From contig NC_066568.1 of assembly GCF_024679095.1 (NCBI RefSeq), forward strand, positions 6,155,218 to 6,219,217: DNA of 64,000 bases, given 5' to 3'. A program made the position numbers and the translations under genes. The notes beneath the pieces are model-generated. The model saw nothing but the letters and a program-made list of their open reading frames with translations, was not told the DNA's origin and did no database searches. Shown here piece after piece: positions 1-11,280 of this stretch. The stretch's first letter is position 1. Each line of letters starts with the position of its first letter. This DNA is from Eriocheir sinensis. Its lineage: Eukaryota; Arthropoda; Malacostraca; Decapoda; Varunidae.

Positions 1-239
1 ACAACCACCATGCCACGATCCCCCTCTTCTTCCACGCCCTCCATCTTACAAAAACAAGAAAAAACAAGAACAAAAACAACAATAACACCTAAGGACTATA
101 TAGGCCTACCCACCACGACAAAGGCAAGGGGGGAGGGGAGGACAGATATGCATGGGGGAAGGAAAGGGAAGGGAAGAAGAGGGGGAAGGGAGAGGGAAAG
201 AGGGTGGTATTGTGGAAGAAAGGGAAGGGAAGAGAAGGG

Positions 240-960
240 ATGAGGAGGAAGGGAAGTAAATGGAAGGAAGAGGGGAGGAAGGGAAAAGATAAGATGGGAT
301 GGGATGGGAAGGAAAGGGAAGAGAAAGGAAGAAAAGGGAAGGGAAGGGATGAGGAGGAAGGGAAGTAAATGGAAGGAGGAGGGGAGGAAGGGAAAAGATA
401 AGATGGGATGGGATGGGATGGAAAGGGAAGAGAAAGGAAAGGAAGGAAAGGGAAGGGAAGAGAAGGGATGAGGAGGAAGGGAAGTAAATGGAAGGAGGAG
501 GGGAGGAAGGGAAAAGATAAGATGGGATGGGATGGGAAGGAAAGGGAAGAGAAAGGAAAGGAAGGAAAGGGAAGGGAAGAGAAGGGATGAGGAGGAAGGG
601 AAGTAAATGGAAGGAAGAGGGGAGGAAGGGAAAAGATAAGATGGGATGGGATGGGAAGGAAAAGGAAGAGAAAGGAAAGGAAGGAAAGGGAAGGGAAGAG
701 AAGGGATGAGGAGGAAGGGAAGTAAATGGAAGGAGGAGGAGGAGGAAGGGAAAAGATAAGATGGGATGGGATGGAAAGGAAAGGGGAGAGAAAGGAAAGG
801 AAGGAAAGGGAAGGGAAGAGAAGGGATGAGGAGGAAGGGAAGTAAATGGAAGGAGGAGGGGAGGAACGGAAAAGATAAGATGGGATGGGATGGGAAGGAA
901 AGGGAAGAGAAAGGGATTAGATAGAAAGGGAGGGGAAGGAAGAGGAGAGGAGAGGCTATT
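240..960. repeat. purine-rich minisatellite, unit about 119 bp
   Basis: About six head-to-tail copies of a unit built from GGGATGAGGAGGAAGGGAAG, a TAAATGGAAGGA segment and a run of GATGGGATGGG. Almost no pyrimidines on the + strand apart from T. It lies upstream of the first visible sulfotransferase exon, so probably in an intron. Open frames across it are a by-product of composition. Confidence 0.9.
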
Positions 961-1050
961 GTGAAACCCCTTCCTTTTCTCTCCCTTCCTTCCACCTCTT
1001 CCCACCACCCACGTACATACTAACCCCCCCCCCCACCCCAACACCCCCAG

Positions 1051-4000
1051 GTATCTGCCGTACGTGGCGTGCGTGGTGGCCCTCAAAGTGTACGTGGTGA
1101 TGTTGCTCCTCCACGTCCGTGACTACAAACCCGAATACGTGGACTACAGCGACTACGGGGAGGGGATGAACGCTAAGAGGTGAGGGGGAGGGAGGTAAGG
1201 GAGGGGTGTGAGAGGGGGGGAGAGATGTGAGAGAGAAAGGGAGAGGGAGGGAAAGGTGGGGTGTGAGAGGGGGGAGATGAAAGGGAGGGAAAGGAGGGGT
1301 GTGAGAGGGAGGAGAGAAAGGGAGAGGGAAGGAAAGGAGGGGTGTGAGAGGGGGGAGAGATGTGAGAAAGGGAGAGAGAGAGGGAATGGAAGGGGGAGAG
1401 ATGTGAGAGAGAAAGGGGAGAGGTGTTAAGAAAGGCAGGTGTGTGAGGGAGGGTGTCAGATGTGTGTGGAAAAGGAGGGCAGGGAGGGAAGATGTGCAAA
1501 AAGGAGAGAAGGGGGGAAGGTGTGTGTGAGGGAGGGAAGGGAAAGACAGGTGTGTAAGAGGGGAAAACAGGTGTGTGTGAGGGAGAGAGGGGAAAGACAG
1601 GTGTGTAAAAGGGGAAAACAGGTGTGTGTGAAGGAGCGAAACAGGTGTGTGTGAGGGAGCGAAACAGATGTGTGAGAGGGAGAGACAGGTGAGAGGGAGG
1701 GAAACAGGTGTGTGGGAGGGGAGGGAGTCATGTGTGTGAAGGAGGGGGGGAAATAAAAAATAAAAGTATGTCCTAATTTTATACTACTTTGTTATATTAC
1801 AGTGTGTGCTATAGAATTGTGATGTAATAAAAACTTATGCATTACCTTACAATTTTGCTTTCTTCCTTTAGTATGTAGGGCTAACAGATCTAACCTCTAA
1901 TTGCAATGCTAGCAAATATTATGTGAATATCATGGTATGGTATATCGCCCATCTTGTATATCAGCCTGGAGCTGGATCCACCATCAACCACCACCACCAC
2001 CACCGAGGAGCCAGGGTGGAGGGAGAAGATGGATGTCCTCTCCCGCCTCAACCACACCGTCATCCAACCCTCCGCGCAGAACAGGACTCCCGACACCATC
2101 TGGCTCTTCTTCAACCGAATTCCCCGCACTGGTGGACAGACCCTGGTGGAGCTGATCAAGTCCCTGGCACCTGACCTCGATTACCAGCACCAGGAGCATG
2201 TGTACAGAACCCCATGGCAGAGGTAATTGGTTGATTTGGTTGCTCAGAATGGTGAAGTATGAAAAAAGTAACTTTGTTGGTAATTAAAGTAAGGAAAGTG
2301 TCAGTGATCAAGTCCCTGATACGTTTAGAATTGGGTAGTTAGTGAAGGTGAGGTAATTAGGTTAGATGATGAAGTTAGTCAGGTGGTTAATTAGGGTGCA
2401 AGGTACTTAAACCCACGTTCACACTGTGCTGACTCTGGGCCACGGCAACCCAGCGACTCGGGGTATACGAGGTCTTGGGTGTGATATGTTGATGTGAAAC
2501 GGTTGCACATGGTCGGAAGGAGTCTAGAAACGATCGCCGCATGCTGATTCGGCACAGTGTGAAGGGGACTTGTTTCCTTTGCCGTAAAAAAAATAAAAAT
2601 AAATAAATAAAAATAAAAAGTCGCAGGGTTGTCGTGGCCCAGACTCCGCACAGTGTAAACGAGGCCGAAGTAGTTAGATTTAAAAAAGGTATGAGGTTAA
2701 TTGGGTAGTTAGCAAAGGTGAGATATATAATTAGGTCAGTTAATTCGGGTAATGATGACTTCCACTAGCAAAATCAGGTGTATAGGCACAGGTAAGGGAT
2801 TATTATATTTATCACAATCTACGATACTTATACCTTCCCTTTCTGTCTCTTCCCTTCCCTTCCTTTCTCTTCCCTTTCCTTTCCTTCCCATCTCATCTTT
2901 TCCCTTCCTCCCCTCTTCCTTCCATTTACTTCCCTTTCCTTTCCTTCCCATCTCATCTTTTCCCTTCCTCCCCTCTTCCTTCCATTTACTTCCCTTCCTT
3001 TCTCTTCCCTTTCCTTTCCTTCCCATCTCATCTTTTCCCTTCCTCCACTCTTCCTTCCAATTACTTCCCTTCCTTTCTCTTCCCTTTCCTTTCCTTCCCA
3101 TCTCATCTTTTCCCTTCCTCCCCTCTTCCTTCCAATTACTTCCCTTCCTCCCAATCTCTTCCCTTCCTTGATTGCCTTCACCTCCCTCTCCGCAGGTTAA
3201 TGACGGCCGAGGAACAGAAGAATTTGGCCACCTGGTTTGAGTACAACTTTTGGCCCAAGAGTTATGATCGCTTCTCCATGTTCATCAACTTTACGCACCA
3301 CAGAAGGTGAGTTAGCGAAGTAATTACCTCCTCACTATAGTATCTACCTGTGTTATTTTGTTTGTTGTTTTTGTCGTTCATTCATTTGATTGATTTATGG
3401 ATACATTGGTTCGTTCAGTGTTTTCTACTTTATTTTATTTGTTGTTTCATCCCATTGATCTCTCTTTCTTTCCTCCCTCCATTTCCTTCCTTCTTCCTTT
3501 TTTTCTTCGTCCCTCTTTTCCTCTTTCTCATTCTTCCCTCCTCACTTACAATGCTCATTCTATTCCTCTTTTTCTCTTTTTTTACATCTTTATCTATTAA
3601 TTTATATCCCCCTCCCTCCCTCCTTCTTCCCTTCCTTCCTTCCTATCTATCGTAATTTTCTTTCTACCTTCCCATCAATCTTTCTTTATCTTCCTTCCTT
3701 CCTTCCTTCATTTCCTCACTCAATCACTCACCCACATAACCATCCATACCCACCATCCCTTATGACCTGACCTGACCCCACTCTCTCCCTCCCTGACCCA
3801 GCCCCTACGTGACCATGCGCCCAGCCTACGTGACCTTAGTTCGTGACCCGGTGGATAAATTCGTGTCCTACTTCCGCTTCAAGAGAGTGGACCATGACAG
3901 AGTGAAACTAGAGATGAGTGCGAGGGAGAAACAGAAGACTGGAAGTGGTGAGTGGTGATGGTGGTGGTGGTGATGAGTGGGAGAGGGAGTTGGAGTGTGT

Positions 4001-6495
4001 AGGGAAGGAATAGGAAAGGAAGAAGGCAAGGGAAGGGAAGAGAAGGGAAGGCAAGGGAAGGGAAGAGAAGGGAAGGGAAGGCAAGGGAAGGGAAGAGAAG
4101 GGAAGGCAAGGGAAGGGAAGAGAAGGGAAGGCAAGGGAAGGGAAGAGAAGGGAAGGCAAGGGAAGGGAAGAGAAGGGAAGGGAAGGGAAGGGAAGAGAAG
4201 GGAAGGGAAGGGAAGGGAAGAGAAGGGAAGGGAAGGGAAGGGAAAAGTAGAGAAAACACCAAAAAATAAATAAAAAGAAAAAAACAAAAAAAAAAGAGGA
4301 ATTAAAAGCAAACAGGAAAATCAAGCACAGAAAAAACAGAACTTTTTAAAAACACAAAAAAAAATCATATATAAACACACACAAACACATGCACACACTC
4401 ACCTCAATTCCCATATTCCAGGACGCGTATGGTACTGGAAGAAGCTGGAATCCTGCATACTGGAGGGTGACCTGGAGTGTGACCTTCTGGACGGGTCACG
4501 GGACTTCACCTCAGCTATCTCCTTCCTCTGTGGGCAGCATGAACAGTGCTTGTGAGTAGAGGGAAAGAAAGGGAAGGGAAGGGAGAGAAGGGATGGGATG
4601 GGATGGGAAAATGGGATGGTATGGGAAAGAAGGGATGGGATGGAAAAGAAAGGATGGTATGGGAAAGAAGAAAGAAGGGAAGGAAAGGGAGAGAAGGGAT
4701 GGAATGGGAAAGAAGGGATGGAATGTGAAAGAAGGGATGGGATGGAAAAGATGGGATGGGATGGGAAAGAAGAAAGAAGGGAAGGAAAGGGAGAGAAGGG
4801 ATGGAATGGGAAAGAAGGGAAGGAAAAGGAGAGAAGGGATGGGATGGGAAAGAAGGGATGGAATGGGAAAGAAGGGATGGGATGGGAAAGATGGGATGGG
4901 ATGGGAAAGAAGAAAGAAGGGAAGGAAAGGGAGAGAAGGGATGGAATGGGAAAGAAGGGATGGGATGGGAAAGATGGGATGGGATGGGAAAGATGGGATG
5001 GGATGGGAAAGATGGGATGGGATGGGAAAGATAGGGAAGGTAAGTAATAGATCTATACCCTACAACACTATCCAGATCCATAGTTGATTGGGAGGCATTA
5101 CAAAATAGATTAGGTGAGGTGAGTTTGTAAGGTTAGGTTAGGTTTAGTTAGGTTACTTTTGGTTAGGGAGGTTAGGTAAGGTTAGGTTAGGTTAGGTTTG
5201 GTTCGGTTTGGTTTGGTTAGTCGAAGCCCATCACATCAACACATCTACATCTAATGCTTTCTTCTCCCTTCACTTCCAGGCAGCGGGGGGACAGGTGGGC
5301 GCTGCAGAAGGCCAAATTCAACGCAGAACATGAGTATGCAGTGATTGGACTGACGGAGCACTGGAACACCACCCTGGCCGTGCTGGAACACTACCTGCCC
5401 ATGTTCTTCAGGGGGGCGCGACAGCGGTACTGGAGCTCAGGTGAGTGGGGGGACAGTGGGGGAAGGGGGAGGGGTCTATATACGTACACTTAAACAGCAG
5501 GTGGTAATATGCTTAACAAAATTTGTGACACAACAAGAACCCCAGTGAACCAACTTGTTTCCTTCCAAGACTATATTAATAAAAAAACAGAATCAACCAC
5601 TCAATGAACCCTCTTTTCTTCCTTCTTTCCTTCACCAAGTTAACAAAAAACAGAATCAACCACTCAACTCTTTTCTTCCTTCTTTCCTTCCTTCACCAAA
5701 TCAACAAAAAACACAATCAACCACCCAACGCACCCTCTTTTCTTCTTTCCTTCCTTCCTTCCTTCACCAAATCAACAAAAAACACAATCAACCACCCAAC
5801 GCACCCTCTTTTCTTCTTTCCTTCCTTCCTTCCTTCACCAAATCAACAAAAACCTCAAATCAACCACCCAACGCACCCTCTTTTCTTCTTTCCTTCCTTC
5901 CTTCACCAAATCAACAAAAAACACAATCAACCACCCAACACACCCTCTTTTCTTCTTTCCTTCCTTCCTTCCTTCACCAAATCAACAAAAAACACAATCA
6001 ACCACCCAACGCACCCTCTTTTCTTCTTTCCTTCCTTCCTTCCTTCACCAAATCAACAAGAACCACAATCAGCCACTCAACGCACCCTCTTTTCTTACTT
6101 CCTTCCTTCACCAAATCAACAAAAACCTCAAATCAACCACTCAATGCACCCTCTTTTCTTCCTTTTTTCCTTCCTACCTTCACCAAATCAACAGGAACCG
6201 CCATCAACAATCAACCTTTTTTCTTTTTTCCACAGACTTCACCTCCCAGCGCCTCACCAACAAGAACCCCAAGAAGTACCAGGCCCTGAGGGAGGAGGTC
6301 GTGGCATTCCTCAAGGAGAGAATGGCCCTGGAGTACGAGCTTTACGAGTTCCTGAAGCAACGTCTGCACCTCCAGTACCGTAGCCTTGAACCCCTCCTCG
6401 CCCTGTCCACCACGTCCCTGCCCACCAAGTCCACCGAACCGCCACAATGGGGGTTGTTAGAGAAAGTCGGGAATGACCTAGCGAGGGCAGCGTAG
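1051..6495 (+). CDS. uronyl/heparan-sulfate 2-O-sulfotransferase (UST/pipe family), 5' end outside window
   Basis: Seven exons join in frame: 1051-1179, 1965-2222, 3196-3306, 3802-3947, 4422-4551, 5280-5440 and 6236-6495 (TAG). All introns are GT..AG and phases agree at every junction, giving 397 residues plus one upstream base. The first exon encodes a hydrophobic segment (LPYVACVVALKVYVVMLLL), the type II Golgi anchor usual for this family, so at least one earlier exon is missing. The family transfers sulfate from PAPS to the 2-O position of uronic acids in glycosaminoglycans; Drosophila pipe is a member. Visible motifs: 5'-phosphosulfate loop FNRIPRTGGQT (exon 2), 3'-phosphate motif LVRDPVDKFVSYF (exon 4), LCGQHEQC (exon 5), FFRGA (exon 6) and YELYEFLKQRLHL (exon 7). 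FCGQHPRC and the C-terminal helix point to UST/pipe rather than HS2ST. The usual catalytic HxH seems to be replaced (RFSMFINF in exon 3), so activity is doubtful. NHT and NRT sequons precede the catalytic domain. Confidence 0.85.
1195..1750. repeat. GA/GTGTGAGAG-rich tandem array in sulfotransferase intron
   Basis: Degenerate repeats: first GGGGTGTGAGAGGGGGGAGA, then ACAGGTGTGTGTGAGGGAG units. It fills most of the intron between exons 1051-1179 and 1965-2222. Confidence 0.85.
2825..3170. repeat. pyrimidine-rich minisatellite, same family as 240-960 but inverted
   Basis: Units of CCCATCTCATCTTTTCCC, CTTCCTCCCCTCTTCCTTCC and ATTTACTTCCC. The reverse complement (GGGAAGTAAATGGAAGG, then GGGGAGGAAGGGAAAAGAT) is the core of the array at 240-960. 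It occupies the intron just before exon 3196-3306. Confidence 0.85.
3985..4250. repeat. GGAAGGCAAGGGAAGGGAAGA minisatellite
   Basis: Near-perfect repeats of GGCAAGGGAAGGGAAGAGAA, about 26-31 bp apart, in the intron between exons 3802-3947 and 4422-4551. An A-rich stretch follows. Confidence 0.9.
4560..5040. repeat. GGGATGGGATGGGAAAGAA minisatellite with higher-order units
   Basis: Repeats of GATGGGATGGGAAAGAAG grouped into higher-order blocks of about 120-160 bp that end in GAAAGAAGGGAAGGAAAGGG. It lies in the intron before exon 5280-5440. Confidence 0.9.
5105..5220. repeat. degenerate TTAGG-type motif cluster
   Basis: A short cluster of GGTTAGGTTAGG-like pentamers with variants (GGTTTGGTTCGG). 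TTAGG is the usual arthropod telomeric unit, but this tract is short and impure and may be simple sequence. Confidence 0.5.
5600..6215. repeat. 65-75-bp minisatellite (CACCAAATCAACAAAAAACA unit)
   Basis: Eight or nine copies of a unit running CACCAAATCAACAAAAAACA, CAATCAACCACCCAACGCAC, CCTCTTTTCTTCTTTCC and then (TTCC)n. The array fills the last sulfotransferase intron and ends about 20 bases before the acceptor of the final exon, so it partly supplies the pyrimidine tract. Confidence 0.9.
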
Positions 6496-6511
6496 ACACC
6501 TGAACCCACTC

Positions 6512-6616
6512 TTAACCCGGTAGCAGCGATGGGCCAAATTTGTGGCTTTACCGTGTAGCAGCAACGGGCCAAATTTGTGCCATTAAGAAACATGATCCCC
6601 GCTGCTACCGGGTTAA
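6512..6616. mobile_element. piggyBac-like MITE, internally deleted (105 bp)
   Basis: Flanked by TTAA on both sides, with terminal inverted repeats CCCGGTAGCAGCG / CGCTGCTACCGGG. The ends match three longer copies (19310, 43886, 44844), but most of the interior is missing. It lies 17 bases after the sulfotransferase stop, so within its 3' UTR. TTAA target and CCC..GGG ends are typical of piggyBac. Confidence 0.85.
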
Positions 6617-6889
6617 GCATTGAAACTCATACATATGCACTTACAAGTTACAACACACTTATATTCATTTTAAACCCACTCTAATATCTGAACCCATTTG
6701 TATGCACTTACAACACACTTATTTAAATTTAAATCCAACATGTAAACCCTGAATCACACTTATATGTACTTAAAACCTATTTCTCTATACTTAAACCCAC
6801 TTATGAGCACTTACAAATGCTTCTCCAAATTTAAACTACATTTGTAAGCACTTGAACCTGACCCCACGCATATGCATCTAAATCTCCCT

Positions 6890-7800
6890 GCATCTAAACT
6901 TCCCTGGAACTCCCTCGAAACTTCCCTGAAACTTCCCTGAGACTCTGTTGAAACTTCCCTGAAACTCCCTTGAAACTTTCCAGGAACTCCCTTGAAACTT
7001 CCCTGAAACTCCCTTGAAACTTTCCTGAAACTCTCTTGAAACTTCCCCAAAACTCCCTTGAAACTTTCCTGAAACTCCCTTGAAACTTCCCTGAAACTCC
7101 CTTGAAACTTCCCTGAAACTTCCCTGGAACTCCCTTGAAACTTCCCTGAAACTCCCTTGAAACTTTCCTGGAATTCCCTTGAAACTTCCCTGAAACTCCC
7201 TTGGAACTTTCCTGAAACTCCTTTGAAACTTTCCTGAAATATTCTTGAAACTTCCCTGGAACTCCCTTGAAACTTCTCTGAAACTCCCTTGAAACTTCCC
7301 TGAAACTCCCTTGAAACTTCCCTGGAACTCCTTTGAAACTTCCCTGGAACTCCCTTGAAACTTCCCTGAAACTCCCTTGAAACTTCCCTGAGACTCCATT
7401 GAAACTTACCTGAAACTCCCTTGAAACTTTCCTGAAACTCCCTTGAAACTTCCCTGAAACTCCCTTGAAACTTCCCTGGAACTCCCTTGAAACTTCCCTG
7501 AAACTCCCTTGAAACTCCCTTGAAACTTCCCTGAAACTCCCTTGAAACTTCCCTGAGACTCCATTGAAACTTACCTGAAACTCCCTTGAAACTTCCCTGA
7601 AACTCCCTTGAAACTTCCCTGAGACTCCATTGAAACTTCCCTGAAACTCCCTTGAAACTTTCCTGGAATTCCCTTGAAACTTCCCTGAAACTCCCTTGAA
7701 ACTTTCCTGAAACTCTCTTGAAACTTCCCCAAAACTCCCTTGAAACTCCCTTGAAACTTCCCTGAAACTCCCTTGAAACTTACCTGAAACTCCCTTGAAA
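6890..7800. repeat. 22-bp satellite (CCCTGAAACTCCCTTGAAACTT)
   Basis: About 40 copies of a 22-bp unit, itself two diverged 11-bp halves (CCCTGAAACTT / CCCTTGAAACT). Because 22 is not a multiple of 3 and no phase contains a stop, all three - strand frames stay open for hundreds of codons (FQGSFKGVSGK-like). I read this as non-coding satellite downstream of the sulfotransferase. Confidence 0.92.
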
Positions 7801-7839
7801 ACACTATCAGTATAAGCCTTCCCTTTAACCTGCCTCATC

Positions 7840-8640
7840 CAATTAAGTCAGACAATCGTACATATTATCTACACTTACAGTACAATTATAGAGTATTATA
7901 ATTTATTCTTGTACTTATTCTGCTAGAGTTTGTTTCACCAAGTATGACTAAAGAAAAGATTGTGCTTAAAATAATTATAATTTATTTGTGTAAGTATTTA
8001 TTTGTCTTTAGTAGAGTTTATCAACTCCGACAAAAGTACAATACAAATCTTTTTTTTATTAGCAATCTTTACTTTAGGGGGTTACAATTATCTACTACTA
8101 TCCATGACATCAGCAATCTTTACTTATAAGCAACCTTTTATATGTGTGAGTTATGTTTAGTTCCCATGACAGTGTTGTAGTTGTTGACCCACAAATACCT
8201 CCAGTGTCTTCCTGTTTCTGATGGTGCAATAATATAAATAAAATGTGCAAACTATCAGAATTCACATTACTGACCTCATCTTACCTGGATAACCTTTCCC
8301 TATGAGTCATGCTAGAGTAAACCGTCAGGCGAAGAACCGAAAGGTCTCGCCAACCAATGCGCCAGCCTATCCAAGCTCATCAAACAACATAACATAATCC
8401 AACTGACTGACTCACTCACATATGAATAATGAATATGGAATAAACTGCTTGTGATAATTTACAAATGCTTGAAGAACAAAACATTAAAAAAATATTATTC
8501 TCATCAGCAAGGAAGCAGGTGTGATTTTAGTAAGTGTATGGTAACTTCAGGGTTTGGTTTGGTTAGGTGAAGTTTAGGGCATCTTCTAAGACACGACAGA
8601 TAGCAAATTACAACAGAAATCAACAGACAGACCTCAGATT
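7840..8640. other. AT-rich intergenic DNA, no gene seen
   Basis: No splice-compatible coding segments. The part near 8525-8610 (GTAAGTGTATGGTAACTTCA, then GGGTTTGGTTTGGTTA) recurs at 10448-10520 and is therefore an interspersed repeat. Confidence 0.6.
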
Positions 8641-8654
8641 GTTATATAGAATGT

Positions 8655-9370
8655 CTCAATAGTAATGGACAGACTGTACTTACTGGTTACTGGTTAACTC
8701 TTGTATTAGGAAGCTGGAGCAATAAAAGGATAAAAGAATGAATGTACTGGTTAACTCTTGCATTAGGGAGTTGGAGTAATAAAAGAATGACTATACTGGT
8801 TAACTCTTGCATTAGAAAGTTGGACTAATGAAAGAGATGAGAATGAATGTACTGGTTAACTCTTCCATTAGAAAGTTGGACTAATGAAAGAGATGAGAAT
8901 GAATGTACTGGTTAACTCTTGCATTAGGAAGCTGGAACAATGAAAGGGATAAATGAATGAATGTACTGGTTAACTCTTCCATTAGAAAGTTGGACTAATG
9001 AAAGAGATGAGAATGAATGTACTGGTTAACTCTTGCATTAGAAAGTTGGACTAATGAAAGAGATGAGAATGAATGTACTGGTTAACTCTTGCATTAGGAA
9101 GCTGGAACAATGAAAGGGATAAATGAATGAATGTACTGGTTAACTCTTGCATTAGAAAGTTGGACTAATGAGAGATAAGAATAAATGTACTGGTTAAAGC
9201 TTGCATTAGGAGGTAGAACTAATAAAAGATGAATGGATATACTGGTTAGCTCTTGCAATAGAAAGTTGTACTACTGAAAGAGATGAGAATGAATATACTG
9301 GTTAGAGATGGAAGGATGAAGATACTGGTTCACTCTTGCATTAGTCAGTTGGACAGCATAGGGATGAGCT
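8655..9370. repeat. about 57-bp tandem array derived from a LINE 3' segment
   Basis: Around eleven copies of TACTGGTTAACTCTTGCATT followed by AGAAAGTTGGACTAATGAAA and GAGATGAGAATGAATG. The unit resembles 60741-60795 (GATGCTGGTTAATTCTTGTA ... GGACAGATAGGAATGAGC), which lies inside a retrotransposon fragment, so the array looks like an amplified piece of it. Confidence 0.8.
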
Positions 9371-9744
9371 CAGTGTTTTTTTTCTTTTTCTTCTTGAAGT
9401 GACAACAGGTAACACTAATGACCCTTACCTGCAAATAGTGTCCCTCATGGCACGCTGCTACTGGAACCCCCAAACAGTGCTTCCCACGGACCTGTAGAAA
9501 GCCCTACGTAAGATAAGGTTTGGTTGAGTCTCACCCCCTTTCCTTATATTTGCCATTTCACCTTTTTTTTCAGTATTTCAGTCATTCAGATTAAATTCCT
9601 ATTGGTTTGCTTGTTGTCCCTTTTTCTCAATTTATCATCTCCATTTCACTCACTTTTTTCTTCATTAGTTGTCAGAGAGAATTCCTTGTCCAGGTTTTAT
9701 TAAATGTAGAGTTTGGGGCTTTAGATCAATCAGTTGTGTTATTG

Positions 9745-10200
9745 TTACTTAGTTTCCAATCTTATTATGTTCTGAAGTGCTAAAGTTATTTCAGATCATA
9801 GCAAATTCTCTTATCAGGTAGTTTCCAATCTATTACGTTCTGAAATGCTAAAGTTATTTCAGATCATAGCAAATTCTGTTACCAGGTAGTTTCCAATCTA
9901 TTACGTTCTGAAATGCTAAAGTTATTTCAGATCATAGCAAATTCTCTTACCAGGTAGTTTCCAATCTATTACGTTCTGAAATGCTAGTTATTTCAGATCA
10001 TAGCAAATTCTCTTACCAGGTAGTTTCCAATCTTATTATGTTCTGAAATGCTAAAGTTATTTCAGATCATAACAAATTCTCTTATCAGGTAGTTTCCAAT
10101 CTATTACGTTCTGAAATGCTAAAGTTATTTCAGATCATAACAAATTCTCTTATCAGGTAGTTTCCAATCTTATTACGTTCTGAAGTGCTGAGGTTATTCA
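9745..10200. repeat. about 68-bp tandem array
   Basis: Seven copies of a unit containing GGTAGTTTCCAATCTATTAC, GTTCTGAAATGCTAAAGTTA and TTTCAGATCATAGCAAATTC. No coding content. Confidence 0.9.
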
Positions 10201-10529
10201 CATCATTGCAAATTCTTTTACCAGGTTCACATGTACTATTTAGACAAGTCAGATGTGCCAGTATCAGTCACTTATAAAATTCCCACTCTTATTCTTTTCT
10301 CTATACTATTTCAGTGTCAAAGCAAATGCCTATTCAAAGTTTTATCATATGTACTGTATAGGTCAGTTGGGTTATTATTAATCACTTATCGCTGAGGTAT
10401 TTATATTATTTCAGCAACATCAAAGTGGAGTGATTGCTTGTATTAGTCTTAGTAAGTGTATGGTAACTTCAGGGTTTGGTTTGGTTAAGTGAAGTTTAGG
10501 GTATCTTCTAAGACATGACATGACCTTAT

Positions 10530-11280
10530 ATTCTGCTATGTACAAGTGGGGGACAAAGATTGAAGGGTGTACTTTTTTTATACTGGTGGTTTTGTTACCC
10601 TTATGATCCACTATTATGTTGTTTTAATTACATGTACTGCTTTGAAGATGCTCCCATTTCCTGCTATGAACAAGGTGGGCAATAGACGACAGTTCAGTGG
10701 AGTTTCTTTATACTAGTGAAAGGTTTTGTTAAATTTATGTTCTACTTTTCATATCGGATTTTTTTCTTATCAATTTAAAACTCCTTTCCCTTCAGTTTTA
10801 GTATATACGAGTTCCAAGTTTATTTTTCTTCCTATTTATGTATAAGAGCAGTCATGTATTTGTATCTCAGGCTTACTGTTTCTGGCCTTTTCAATACTGC
10901 TTTCTTCACCTCAAAAAGTATATCTATTACATCTTAGCCTATTTCCATCAGCTATAGGAAGTCCTCTAAAATTGTCCCAGTGATATATTTTTTAGCAATG
11001 TGTTTCATCATATGGGACTTTTTTTTTTTTATAGTATTTTGTCTAATGGTCTTCCTCTGTAACATGAAGAGTAGACATATACTGGGGAACTATGCTTTTC
11101 TACAGTATTTTGTGCTTATATTTGTCTGCCTTTAACATGAAAAAACTAAAATAGGTAGACTTTTCCTTGAGTTATGAAAAAATGAAAAAGGTAAGTTTTC
11201 TGGGTTATGAGGAAATTAAAAGAGGCAGACTGTTTTCTGGGTTATCATCAAAGGACCTCTGCTAGCCTGGAACACCCGAC
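10530..11280. other. AT-rich intergenic DNA
   Basis: Nothing recognised: T-rich stretches and short poly-T runs, no plausible exon on either strand. Confidence 0.5.

Noticed and set aside
96..1086. Long - strand frames of about 300 codons rich in Phe, Leu, Pro and Ser
   Set aside because: They are translations of the purine-rich minisatellite and show its period; no gene features.
5105..5220. Interstitial telomere
   Set aside because: Only a few TTAGG units, heavily mixed with TTTGG and TTCGG; too short to claim a telomere fusion.
6878..7838. Repetitive proteins of 173 and 314 residues (FQGSFKGVSGK)
   Set aside because: A stop-free 22-bp satellite keeps all three frames open; no start context, splice sites or flanking conserved sequence.
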